Of a DNA stretch of 64,000 nucleotides, positions 10,656 through 20,929 are shown in pieces. The DNA comes from Membranipora membranacea (lineage: Eukaryota; Bryozoa; Gymnolaemata; Cheilostomatida; Membraniporidae), in assembly GCA_914767715.1 (NCBI GenBank), contig OU612074.1, positions 16,228,062-16,292,061 on the forward strand, written 5' to 3'. The position numbers were made by a program, and so were the translations under genes. How positions within the stretch are numbered: the first letter of the stretch is position 1; each line of letters begins with the position of its first letter. The notes under the pieces were generated by a model. That model was not told where the DNA came from. It did not search any database and saw nothing but the letters and a program-made list of their open reading frames with translations.

Positions 10656-11229
10656 GTGTAAAGAAGCCAGGGGTTCCTACTGGGCCAGGATGGGCAGCGA
10701 TGATCAGTAAAAAGCTGCGATAAACTCTGAGTAGTATTTCGTAGTTCAACTTACCATGTGTGATGACATCATATCATTGATTAACTTCCCACAGTTCACA
10801 ACCAATCAATCCTGACAGATTTGTTGTGATTTGTGATGATTCAACAGGTCTTGTACCTTGCAGTAAGAGAGAATCCTTTGCCAAAAAACAAGGAGTTGCA
10901 AATAACATGTCGTGTGAACATTCCTTGACACAATGATTTTATCTTTGCATAACAGGCGAAGAGAGCAGGATATAATACACTTGTTAAGAAAGATAAAAGC
11001 TGGTCTGTACTAGGTTTAAGTGAAAATCATATGGTCCATTAACTACAGTCCACAACACAAGAGGTAAATTAATAAGTTGGCAGCAAAATTCTAACCAGTT
11101 ATGCTTCAGCAATTTCAATTGAAAACAACATGACCTCAAGGTATATTTTGATCCTCAAACCCTCTCACCTGACTGTAATCTTCTAACCCTTTATTTTTTT
11201 ACATATTTATGCTTGTGTGGCTAAGTATG
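10656..11229. other. No recognisable feature
   Basis: AT-rich intergenic sequence up to the satellite array. No open exon. Confidence 0.3.
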
Positions 11230-12205
11230 CATGTGCCCCTCTGTTACTTTTTTGAATTTTAAAGTCGCTCTCATGTCTGTTCTATTTATCGTTGAAGCTC
11301 CATATTCTGGAATTTGAATAAGGCCAATGAGGCCATCAACTGGTTAAAGTTTGAAAGAATTCCGATGGCTTTTTAATTTTTCACACTGCCGTTTGGCATG
11401 TTTTGTTATTACAAAATTGGCCCTCGTTAAAAAAGTTGCTGTCGCCAAACTAAGAGGGACAGCCTAAACAGATTACAGTTCCAAAGTCAGCATGAAATTC
11501 CAGACGGTATAGAGTAGGTTAGGAGGACATCTATTTTTCAAACTGGCTGTAAAAAACACCAAGGGTCCTGCCTTTGTTACTTTTTTGAATTTTAAAGTCG
11601 CTCTCATTTCTGTTCTATTTATCCTAGGATCTTCATATTCTGGAATTTGAATGAGGCCAATGAGGCAATCAACTGGTCAAAGTTTGAAAGAATTCCGATG
11701 GGTTTTTAATTTTTCACCCTGCCGTTTGGCATGTTTTTTTATGAGAAAATTGGCCCTCGTTAAAAAAGTTGCTTACGCCAAACTAAGAGGGACAGCCCCA
11801 AACGGTTTTCAGTTCCAAAGTAAGCATGAAATTCAACACGGTATAGAGTAGGTTAGGAGGAAATCTATTTTTTAAACGGGCTGTTAAAAAGACCAAGGGT
11901 CCCCCCTTTGTTGCTTTTTTTAAATTTTAAACTCGTTCTCATTTCTGTTCTATTTATCGTAGGATCTTAATATTCTGGAATTTGAATGAGGCCAATGAGA
12001 TCATCAACTGGTCAAATTTTGTAAGATTTCCGATGGCTTTTTAATTTTTCACCCTGCCGTTTGGCATGTTTTTTATGACAAAATTGGCCCTCGTTAAAAA
12101 AGTTGCTGCTGCCAAACTAAGAGGGCCAGCCCCAAACGGTCTTCAGTTCCAAAGTCAGCATGAAATTCCACACGGTATAGAGTAGGTTAGGAGGAAATCT
12201 ATTTT
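11230..12205. repeat. ~334-bp satellite array, left part (about 3 monomers)
   Basis: The monomer contains GGAATTTGAATGAGGCCAAT, then AACTGGTCAAAGTTTGAAAG, GCCCTCGTTAAAAAAGTTGC and ACGGTATAGAGTAGGTTAGG. The landmark GGAATTTGAATGAGG recurs at about 11311, 11643 and 11980. The array is cut in the T-run of the third monomer by the retroelement starting at about 12204. Confidence 0.95.
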
Positions 12206-12377
12206 TTTCTTTCTTATAATGTAACATATTATAGGGGAAAAAAATATGGTGCGCTTCACGCATTTGTTACCAAAAGTGACGATCAACGCCACTGTAAATG
12301 TTTTTTGGCAGACAGGGTACTTGCCATAGTATTAGATGTTCTTAAATCTGGTGCAGAATTGACGAACAAATGAACAC
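12206..12377 (-). repeat. Split direct repeat B2
   Basis: About 170 bp nearly identical to 12795-12973 (shared CTTTCTTATAATGTAACATA ... AGAATTGACGAACAAATGAA). It forms the 3' end of the minus-strand element. Confidence 0.85.
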
Positions 12378-12440
12378 CATCACCAGGAAATTGTTAGCAT
12401 TTCCACAATGGACGACATAAGTTAGTGATAGGGAGGTGGG

Positions 12441-12795
12441 AGGGATATTGACAGACTTGTTTTCTTTCAAGACCGGCGTGGTGACCGGATGTAGATTGAA
12501 TGAAAGAATATGTGAGTAGCTGTGAACAGCAGTTCTAAGAAAGCCTATCATTGGCTGAGAACAGTAGTTCTAAGAAGCCTATCATTGGCTGAGAACAGTA
12601 GTTCTAAGAAAGCCTATCATTGGCTGAGAACAGTAGTTCTAAGTTTTCCTTACCAATAAGTTGTCCTTAGTTGGTTGAGGGAGGGCAACTTTTTATTCAG
12701 TTGACCTAGGATTATTTGTCTTGTCTTGGGACTGATTGCCAAGACAAGGGAGGTGTTATCAGGGCAGAAAAAAATCTTTTTTGTACCAAAAACTT
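12441..12795 (-). repeat. Split direct repeat A2
   Basis: About 350 bp nearly identical to 14515-14905. It contains a minisatellite of four ~34-bp units (CAGTAGTTCTAAGAAAGCC TATCATTGGCTGAGAA); the A1 copy has five units. Confidence 0.85.
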
Positions 12796-12973
12796 TATTT
12801 TTTCTTTCTTATAATGTAACATATTATAGGGGAAAAAAATATGGTGCGCTTCACGCATTTGTAACCGAAAGTGACGATCAACGCCACTGTAAATGTTGTT
12901 TGGCAGACAGGGTACTTGCCATAGTATTAGATGTTGTTAAATCTGGTGCAGAATTGACGAACAAATGAACACC
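12795..12973 (-). repeat. Split direct repeat B1
   Basis: Near-identical partner of 12206-12377, lying directly 3' (minus strand) of the recombinase frame and joined to A2 through a T6 tract. Confidence 0.85.
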
Positions 12974-13009
12974 AAACCAATTGTATTGAGCGAGGCACAC
13001 CTAGCAAGC

Positions 13010-13978
13010 TCAGAACAATTGTTTCGCCAAAACTGCACCTTTGTTTATCAAGATATATTTCTTGAAGGCATCGGATGACCACCTGCCAAAAGATCTTATT
13101 CTTGAGTCAGACCAGCCCTGAATGCTAGCCCAGGTAGCGCCACCTCGTCTCAGTGAGTGAGGAGTGACCCAACTCTCTATTTTTGAATCCTCTAGGACAT
13201 CACTGAACTCTTTTCTGAACTCTGCTGTTGTGACTTCAAACAAAGGGCTGCTTCTGGAGGGTTTCAAGTGTTTTAAATACCTCTTAACGAGGCGAACTGG
13301 GCATGTCTTTCCCCCTACTGCTTTAATCATAATGCTTGCTGACTCTGCAGAATTCTTGAAAGAATTAATGTGCACTTCCATGGCACCCTTGCTAAAACTC
13401 ACATCACCAACAGACATATGATGCCCTGCTGAAGATATACAATACTCGCTAGGGCGTAAGAATCCATAAAAAGCACAAGGTACCATGGCAGAAAAGCGCC
13501 TCCCATCTATACTTCCCAAGACCTGCTCTGCCTTAGTGATCAGAGTGTGTAGTTGCTCAAGAGATATCGCCTGTGTATTCTTTTGGGTTCTACCCTGTGA
13601 GTTTTTTATACCCCTCAATATTAACTTTAGTTTATGAGTAGCAAAGGTAACCTCACTGTTCTTTTTTACGCAAAAGAATTTTACTGCAGACACATGTGAC
13701 AGGATTGCACTGTGTTTCTTTCCTTCTTGTGCCAGGTTTGTGACCCACAACTCCATTGACGAAGTAGAGAATTTTTTGAGCTTGTGCTCAGAGCAGAACA
13801 TTTTGTATTCGTTGTAAAATCGATCGTAAGACTTCTTTGAGCCCTCGGACAAGGACTTGTCTAAGAAGCCCCTCGCCTTAGCTCTCAGACCTGAAATAAA
13901 TAGTGCAGGGAATCTTTTATGTATGAGTACGTACTTATATTTGTAAAATAAACATTGCACAATAATAATTAATGTCAT
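13010..13978 (-). CDS. Tyrosine recombinase (integrase) of the Ngaro-like element
   Basis: The 322-codon open frame encodes a phage-integrase-fold recombinase, which in DIRS-order elements integrates a circular cDNA. Catalytic residues are visible in order: Arg175 (GFLRPSEY), a candidate Lys208 (NSFKNS), His274 and Arg277 (TPHSLRRGGA), Trp300 at the His/Trp position (GRWSSDAF) and the nucleophile Tyr308. Residues from about 30 to 130 form the SAM-like core-binding domain. The first ~22 residues (MTLIIIVQCLFYKYK) look like upstream non-coding sequence, so the true start may be internal or part of a longer polyprotein. It lies between RNase H remains and repeat B1. The frame is intact although the element lacks reverse transcriptase. 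Confidence 0.88.
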   Translation of the reverse strand: MTLIIIVQCLFYKYKYVLIHKRFPALFISGLRAKARGFLDKSLSEGSKKSYDRFYNEYKMFCSEHKLKKFSTSSMELWVTNLAQEGKKHSAILSHVSAVKFFCVKKNSEVTFATHKLKLILRGIKNSQGRTQKNTQAISLEQLHTLITKAEQVLGSIDGRRFSAMVPCAFYGFLRPSEYCISSAGHHMSVGDVSFSKGAMEVHINSFKNSAESASIMIKAVGGKTCPVRLVKRYLKHLKPSRSSPLFEVTTAEFRKEFSDVLEDSKIESWVTPHSLRRGGATWASIQGWSDSRIRSFGRWSSDAFKKYILINKGAVLAKQLF

Positions 13979-14083
13979 GTGTTTGCTTTGACCTTCTCAC
14001 CCCCGCGCTTCACGTCCTGAAGCTCAAAGGTCACTTTTGTACTTATGATTAGGAAAGAAAAATAGATATTATTATTTGTCACC

Positions 14084-14512
14084 TTACGACCAGTATTTAT
14101 CTTTTACCCTACTCGGACACAAGTGTACCGGTAAGCTAGTTGGACAGGCAGCCATGGTGGGAAAACGGAGTTTAAATTCTCTGATTTTATTTCTGGACAA
14201 CAAATCTGCAGCAATGTTCTCTAATCCTGGGATATGTCTTGGCACTAGGAGAATATTTTGTTGCATGCATAGGAGCGCCGGGGGGCGTAGTAGCTTTCTC
14301 ACAACAGCATCTTTACAATACAGATGTTCTAGAATAGAGACTAGGGCCCCATTATCTGTCCTGACCTCAACCACTGAATTTGCAAATTTTTTCTGCCACA
14401 TGTGCACTGCTACGAATATTGGGAACAGCTCTAGAACTGTGATGTTTAAGTTTGTCCAAAGTTCATCTGGCCACATCCCATGGAACCAGGTGTTTCCCCA
14501 AAAACCTCCATA
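14084..14512 (-). pseudogene. Truncated RNase H domain of the Ngaro-like element
   Basis: The minus-strand frame opens at the A1 junction (about 14512) with GYGGFWGNTWFHGMWP and continues NITVLELFPIFVAVHMWQ, VRTDNGALVSIL, HIPGLENIAADLLSRN. These are the motifs of the RNase H that ends DIRS-order reverse transcriptases: Glu in VLELFP, Asp in RTDN, Asp in AADLLSR. The first catalytic Asp, which should precede GYG, and the whole reverse transcriptase are absent. The fragment is therefore unlikely to be active. It stops at 14084, 105 bp before the recombinase frame. Confidence 0.8.
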
Positions 14513-14514
14513 TC

Positions 14515-14905
14515 CTATTGACAGACTTGTTTTCTTTCAAGACCGGCGTGGTGACCGGATGTAGATTGAAAGAGAGAATATGTGAGTAGCTGTGAACAGC
14601 AGTTCTAAGAAAGCCTATCATTGGCTGAGAACAGTAGTTCTAAGAAGCCTATCATTGGCTGAGAACAGTAGTTCTAAGAAAGCCTATCATTGGCTGAGAA
14701 CAGTAGTTCTAAGAAAGCCTATCATTGGCTGAGAACAGTAGTTCTAAGTTTTCCTTACCAATAAGTTGTCCTTAGTTGGTTGAGGGAGGGCAACTATTTA
14801 TTCAGTTGACCCAGGATTATTTGTCTTGTCTTGGGACTGATTGCCAAGACAAGGGAGGTGTTATCAGGGCAGAAAAAAAAATTTGTTGTACCAAAAACTT
14901 TATTT
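14515..14905 (-). repeat. Split direct repeat A1
   Basis: The 5' end of the minus-strand element and near-identical partner of 12441-12795. It contains five units of the ~34-bp minisatellite. Confidence 0.85.
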
Positions 14906-17900
14906 TTTAACTAGCTGTAAAGAACAACAAGGGGCCCCATTTGTTACTTTTTTAAATTTTAATGTCGCTCTCATTTCTGTTCTTTTTATCGTAGGATCTT
15001 CATATTCTGGAATTTGAATGAAGCCAATGAGGCCATCAACTGGCCAAAGTTTGAAAAAATTCCGATGGCTTTTTAATTTTTCACCCTGCCGTTTGGCATG
15101 TTTTTTTATGACAAAATTGGCCCTCGTTAAAAAAGTTGCTGACGCCAAACTCAGAGGGGCAGCCCCAAACAGTTTTCAATTCCAAAGTCAGCATGAAATT
15201 CCACACGGTATAGAGTAGGTTAGGAGGAGATCTTTACGTTTTAAACTGGCTGTGAAACACACCAAGGGTCCCCCCTTTGTTACTTTTTTAAATATTAAAG
15301 TCACTCTCATTTCTTTTCTATTTATCGTAGGATCTTAATATTCTGGAATTTGAATGAGGCCAATGAGGCCATCAACTGGTCAAAGATTGAAAGAATTCCG
15401 ATGGCTTTTTAATTTTTCACCCTGCCGTTTGGCATGTTTTTTATAAAAAAATTGGCCCTCGTTAAAAGAGTTACTGCCGCCAGACTAAGAGGGCCAGTCC
15501 CAAACGGTTTTCAGTTCCAAAGTCAGCCTGAAATTCAAGACGGTATAGAGTAGGTTAGGAGGGAATCTATTTTTTAAACTTGCTGTAAAAAACACCAAGG
15601 GTCCCTCCTTTGTTACTTTTTTAATTTTTAAAGTCGCTCCCATTTTTGTTCTATTTATCGTAGGATCTCAATATTCTGGAATTTGAATGAGGCCAATGAG
15701 GCAATCAACTGGTCAAAGTTTGAAAGAATGCCGATGGCTTTTCAATTCTTCACCCTGCAGTCTGGCATGTTTCTTTATGACAAAATTGGCCCCTGTTAAA
15801 AAATTTGCTGCCGCCAAACTAAGAGGGCCAGTCCGAAACGGTTTTCAGTTCCAAAGTCAGCATGAAATTTCACACGGTATAGAGTAGGTTAGGAGGAGAT
15901 CTTTACGTTTTAAACTGGCTGTGAAAAACACCAAGCGTCCCCCTTTGTTACTTTTTAAATTTTTAAAGTCGCTCTCATTTCTGTTCTGTTTATCGAAGGA
16001 TCTTCATATTCTGGGATTTGAATGAGGCCGAGGAGGCAATCAACTGGTCAAAGTTTGAAAGAATTCCGATAACTTTTTGATTTTTCACCTTGCCGTTTGG
16101 CATCTTTTTTTATGACAAAATTGGCCCTCGTTAAAAAAGTTGCCGACGCCAAACTCAGAGGGGCAGCCCCAAACGGTTTTCAGTTCCAAAGTCAGCATGA
16201 AATTCCACATGGTATAGAGTAGGTTAGGAGGAGATTTATTTTTTGAACTGGCTGTGAAAAACACCAAGGGTCCCCCCTTTGTTACTTTTTTAAATTTTAA
16301 AGTCGCTCTCATTTCTTTTCTATTTATCGTAGGATATTCATATTCTGGAATTTGGATGAGGCCAATGAGGCCATCAACTGGTCAACGTTTGAAAGAAATC
16401 CGATGGCTTTTTAATTTTTTGCCCTGCGGTTTGGCATGTTTTTTTATAACAAAATTGGCCCTCGTTAAAAAAGTTGCTGCCACCAAACTACGAGGGCCAG
16501 TCCCAAATGGTTTTCAGTGCCAAAGTCAGCATGAAATTCCACACGGAATAGAGTAGGTTAGAAGGCAATCTATTTTTTAATCTGGCTGTAAAAAACACCA
16601 AGGGTCCCCCCTTTGTTACTTTTTATAGTTTTAAAGTCGCTCTCATTTCTGTTCTATTTATCGTAGGATCTTCATATTCTGGAATTTGAATGAGGCCAAT
16701 GAGGCCATCAACTGGTCAAAGTTTGAAAGAATGCCGATGGCTTTTCAATTCTTCACCCTGCAGTCTGGCATGTTTCTTTATGACAAAATTGGCCCCTGTT
16801 AAAAAATTTGCTGCCGCCAAACTAAGAGGGCCAGTCCGAAACGGTTTTCAGTTCCAAAGTCAGCATGAAATTTCACACGGTATAGAGTAGGTTAGGAGAA
16901 GATCTTTACGTTTTAAACTGGCTGTGAAAAACACCAAGCGTCCCCCTTTGTTACTTTTTAAATTTTTAAAGTCGCTCTCATTTCTGTTCTGTTTATCGAA
17001 GGATCTTCATATTCTGGGATTTGAATGAGGCCAAGGAGGCAATCAACTGGTCAAAGTTTGAAAGAATTCCGATAACTTTTTGATTTTTCACCTTGCCGTT
17101 TGGCATCTTTTTTTATGACAAAACTGGCCCTCGTTAAAAAAGTTGCCGACGCCAAACTCAGAGGGGCAGCCCCAAACGGTTTTCAGTTCCAAAGTCAGCA
17201 TGAAATTCCACATGGTATAGAGTAGGTTAGGAGGAGATTTATTTTTTGAACTGGCTGTGAAAACACCAAGGGTCCCCCCTTTGTTACTTTTTTAAATTTT
17301 AAAGTCGCACTCATTTCTTTTCTATTTATCGTAGGATATTCATATTCTGGAATTTGGATGAGGCCAATGAGGCCATCAACTGGTCAACGTTTGAAAGAAA
17401 TCCGATGGCTTTTTAATTTTTTGCCCTGCGGTTTGGCATGTTTTTTTATAACAAAATTGGCCCTCGTTAAAAAAGTTGCTGCCACCAAACTAAGAGGGCC
17501 AGTCCCAAATGGTTTTCAGTGCCAAAGTCAGCATGAAATTCCACACGGTATAGAGTAGGTTAGGAGAAAATCTATATTTTAAACTGGCTGTAAAAAACAC
17601 CAAGGGTCCCCCCTTTGTTACTTTTTTAAATTTTAAAGTCGATCTCATTTCTGTTCTATTTATCGTAGGATCTTAATATTCTGGAATTTGAATGAGGCCA
17701 ATGAGGCCATCAACTGGTTAAAGTTGGAAAGAATTCCGACGGCTTTTTAATTTTTCACCCTGCCGTTTGGCATGTTTTTTTATGACAAACTAGGCTCTCA
17801 TTAAAAAAGTTGCTGCCGCCAAACTAAGAGAGCCAGTCCAAAACAGTTTTCAGTTCCAAAGTCAGCATGAAATTCCAAACGGTATAGAGTAGGTTAGGAG

Positions 17901-19088
17901 GGAATCCACTTTTTTAAACTAGCTGTAAAAAACACCAAGGGCTCCCCCTTTGTTACTTTTTAAATTTTAAAGTCGCTCCCATATTGTTCTATTTATCTTA
18001 GGATCTTAATATTCTGGAATTTGAATGAGGCCAATGAGGCCATCAACTGGTCAAAGTTTGAAAGAATTCCGATGGCTTTTTAATTTTTCGCCCCGCAATT
18101 TTGCATGTTTTTTATGAAAAAATTGGCCCTCGTTAAAAAAGTTCCCGACGCCAAACTAAAAGGGGCAGCTCCAAACGGTTTTCAGTTCACACGGTATAGA
18201 GTAGGTTAGGAGGAGACTTTTTTTTTAAACTATCTGTGAAAAACACCAAGGGTCCCCCCTTTATTACTTTTTTTAATTTTAAAGTCGATCTCATTTCTGT
18301 TCTATTTATCGTAGGATCTTCATATTCTGGAATTTGAATGAGGCCAATGAGGCAATCAACTGGTCAAAGTTTGAAAGAATTCCGATGGCTTTTTAATTTT
18401 TTACCTTGCTGTTTGGCATGTTTTTTAATGAAAAAATTTGCCCTCGTTAAAAAAGTTGCTGACGTCAAACTCAAAGGGGCAGCCCCAAACGGTTTTTAGT
18501 TCCAAAGTCAGCATGAAATTCCACACGGTATAGAGTAGGTGAGGAGGAGATCTTTACGTTTTAAACTGGCTGTGAAAAACACCAAGCGTCCCCCCTTTGT
18601 TACCTTTTTACCTTTTAAAGTCGCTCTCATTTCTGTTCTATTTATCGTAGGATCTTCATATTCTGGAATTGGAATGAGGTCAATGAGGCCATCAACTGGT
18701 CAAAGTTTGAAAGAATACCGATGGCTTTTTAATTTTTCACCCTGCCGCTTGGCATCTTTTTTTATGACAAAATTGGCCCTCGTTAAAAAAGTTGCTGACG
18801 CCAAACTAAGATGGGCAGCCCCAAACGGTTTTCAGTTCCAAAGTCAGCATGAAATTCCACATGGTATAGAGTAGGTTAGGAGGAGATTTTTTTTTAAACT
18901 GGCTGTGAAAAACACCAAGGGTCCCCCCTTTGTTAATTTTTTTAATTTTAAAGTCGCTCTCATTTCTTTTCTATTTATCGTAGGATATTCATATTCTGGA
19001 ATTTGAATGAGGCCAATGAGGCCATCAACTGGTCAAAGTTTGAAAGAATTCTGATGGCTTTTTATTTTTTACCCTCCCGTTTGGCATT
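14906..19088. repeat. ~334-bp satellite array, right part (about 12.5 monomers) with a trimeric higher-order repeat
   Basis: The landmark GGAATTTGAATGAGG recurs at about 15010, 15347, 15677, 16014, 16351, 16683, 17020, 17351, 17688, 18021, 18333, 18669 and 19002. Spacing is 330-337 bp except one 312-bp monomer near 18190 that lost about 25 bp. Monomers starting near 15640, 15975 and 16310 reappear almost identically three units later (offset about 1003 bp), giving a three-monomer higher-order repeat. The array stops inside a monomer at about 19088. Confidence 0.95.
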
Positions 19089-20035
19089 TATATGCTCCCA
19101 AAGTGCAAGCGTAATAAACGAAATTAAATCCAAGTTCAGACCACTCATGTATATGAGACCGCGAGTAAGAGTTAGAAAAACATGATTTATTAATCTTTTG
19201 TCACACTCACTTGAAAGGAATTTATTTTAATTTGTCCAGTCATATGAGAAGAGTCACCCTAAATATCCACTTTGTAATCTTTGTGTAGTGTACAGGCAGA
19301 ACAAGGAGTTAGCTTCAACTGCATCACAAGGAGTTGTCTGCAATTGCAGAACAAGGACTATCTGCAGAAACTATCAACAAATAATCAGGTTGCAGGATAT
19401 TGCAACATGTTTATCGTTCTTTCTTTGCTCTGTCGCATATTCGACCCACTTGCGGCCAAATACCCGAGCAGAACAGACACCACTATTTCATTCATTTTGC
19501 TCATGTTTATTTTGTATGGAGTTAACTTCTTCCTGTTGAGGAAGAAGGCAACTCCATCCAAAAAGTGTTTTGATTACCTAATCAAATTTATCCACAACAT
19601 TGTTCTTTAGAATCTTGTTACAAGGAGATATTAATTCAATTTACTAATGACTCATAGTTGAGATGCCTTTCGACATTAAAATAAGACTTTATTTTGATTA
19701 AATGGTGGAAATAAGTTTAAACAGTCATCGTAAAAAATAAACCTTGCTCTATCATACCGTCAAAGTTTCCTGTGTAAAAGGTCAGAATAGGTCAACTCCA
19801 AAACAGTAAGTCGTAGTACGCTCCAAATTAGTAATACGCTCCAAAATAATAGTAATACCAAAATATTGCAGAGTAATATGCTGCAGAGGGCTCTCCAAAA
19901 AGAACTTCCCTGCCTTGATGTTCCCCCGGTTTTTATATGCACCTGTAATTCATCACGGCGGGTGAGCATGGCCAAAAACCGGAGGTTGCATTTGCCCATC
20001 CTCTTGACAAAAGCGGAGATTTTATTTAGGTTTTT
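19089..20035. other. No gene seen; one hairpin
   Basis: Short ORFs only (to 109 codons at 19281, without recognisable motifs). A hairpin with TGGAGTT..AACTCCA arms lies at 19517-19556. Confidence 0.35.
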
Positions 20036-20250
20036 TGTCTGATAAAAAGATTTTAATTATATATATCATTTAAATGCTTGCGTTTGAACTCTCCAAAAAG
20101 ACGGAGCTTGGACTTTAATTTATGTCTGATAAAAAGGATTTAATAGTATATATCATTTAAATGCTTGCGTTTGAACTCTCCAAAAAGACGGAGATTGGAC
20201 TTTAATTTATGTCTGATAAAAAGGTTTTAATTATATATATTATTTAAGTG
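20036..20250 (+). repeat. 85-bp tandem repeat, about 2.5 copies
   Basis: Units starting GTCTGATAAAAAG at about 20037, 20123 and 20211 share ATATATCATTTAAATGCTTGC and GAACTCTCCAAAAAGACGGA. Confidence 0.85.
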
Positions 20251-20765
20251 GTTGGCGCCGTCTGGTATCACCTGCTATCATCCTCTTGGCTCCATTCTCT
20301 TTATCCGGAATCTCCTGAGCTGTGAGAACTTGAGATCTCACAGCTCTACTAAGTTGTAGTGTTTTTGTTTTTCAATCGACCAAATAAATATATATATTTA
20401 AAGTATGACAACATGATAAATATACACCTCGGGCACATTACTTCTCTCTACCGCGTGTGCCAGTGTAGGTATAGAAAATATGTAATGAATGATGTTCAAT
20501 GAAGCATACCAGTTTTAGCTGGAGAATTCCACTCCATAACTGGACCTCATGAATGCTGTACTGTTCTGCATTTTTCTAGTGTTAGTGCATTCCTAAATAA
20601 AGTACAGCTCTAAAAGAAACTTTTGGATAGGCCCTGGGGGCCGATGTCTAGGAGTCTGTCTTCAAACATGTCTCAAGACACCTATGAGACTTGTATATCA
20701 AAAGTCCTTTTGTTTGGTCAACAAAGGGATGCAACGGCAGGAAAAGTTCGCCTGGCTGATTACAT

Positions 20766-20815
20766 GTTGGGTGGTTGGATGGTTGGTTGGTTGGATGGTT
20801 GGGTTGATAGTTGGG
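20766..20815 (+). repeat. (GGTT/GGAT)n simple repeat
   Basis: A run of GGTTGGATGGTTGGTTGG-type tetranucleotides on the plus strand. Confidence 0.85.
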
Positions 20816-20929
20816 GAACGTGTATGGTAGCATCAGTTCTCCACTTTTCCTACACTTATTTGTGGGTATACACAATCCACCCACTGCTACAATATGTAGG
20901 AACCACTGGTTAAGGGTATTTTGCAATTG

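Larger units (their letters stand above)
12204..14906 (-). mobile_element. Ngaro-like tyrosine-recombinase retrotransposon with split direct repeats, internally deleted
   Basis: Read on the minus strand the order is A1 (14905-14515), RNase H, tyrosine recombinase, B1 (12973-12795), A2 (12795-12441), B2 (12377-12206). A1/A2 and B1/B2 are near-identical direct repeats. This A1-ORFs-B1-A2-B2 plan is the split-direct-repeat structure of Ngaro/PAT-type elements in the DIRS order. The Gag and reverse-transcriptase frames are missing: A1 joins directly onto the RNase H at 14515. The element sits in the T-run of a satellite monomer without an obvious target duplication, as expected for recombinase-mediated integration. 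It could be mobilised only by a relative. Confidence 0.88.

Noticed and set aside
11651-11851. 66-aa ORF in a satellite monomer as a gene
   Set aside because: It recurs because the monomers are alike, and several monomers break it. No motif was recognised. Kept only as a low-interest question.
12726-12968. 80-aa ORF across the A2/B1 junction
   Set aside because: It crosses a repeat junction on the strand opposite to the element's genes and has no domain.
14076-14564. 162-aa plus-strand ORF
   Set aside because: It is the antisense shadow of the RNase H fragment.
16085-16312. Minus-strand ORFs (75-82 aa) in the satellite
   Set aside because: They are another frame of the same tandem repeat, with no independent support.
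19281-19610. 109-aa ORF with a hydrophobic stretch
   Set aside because: No splice context, no recognisable motif, and an overlapping 83-aa ORF in another frame. Probably chance in AT-rich DNA.
20623-20926. ORFs over the GGTT repeat on both strands
   Set aside because: They are produced by the simple repeat and contain low-complexity residues.
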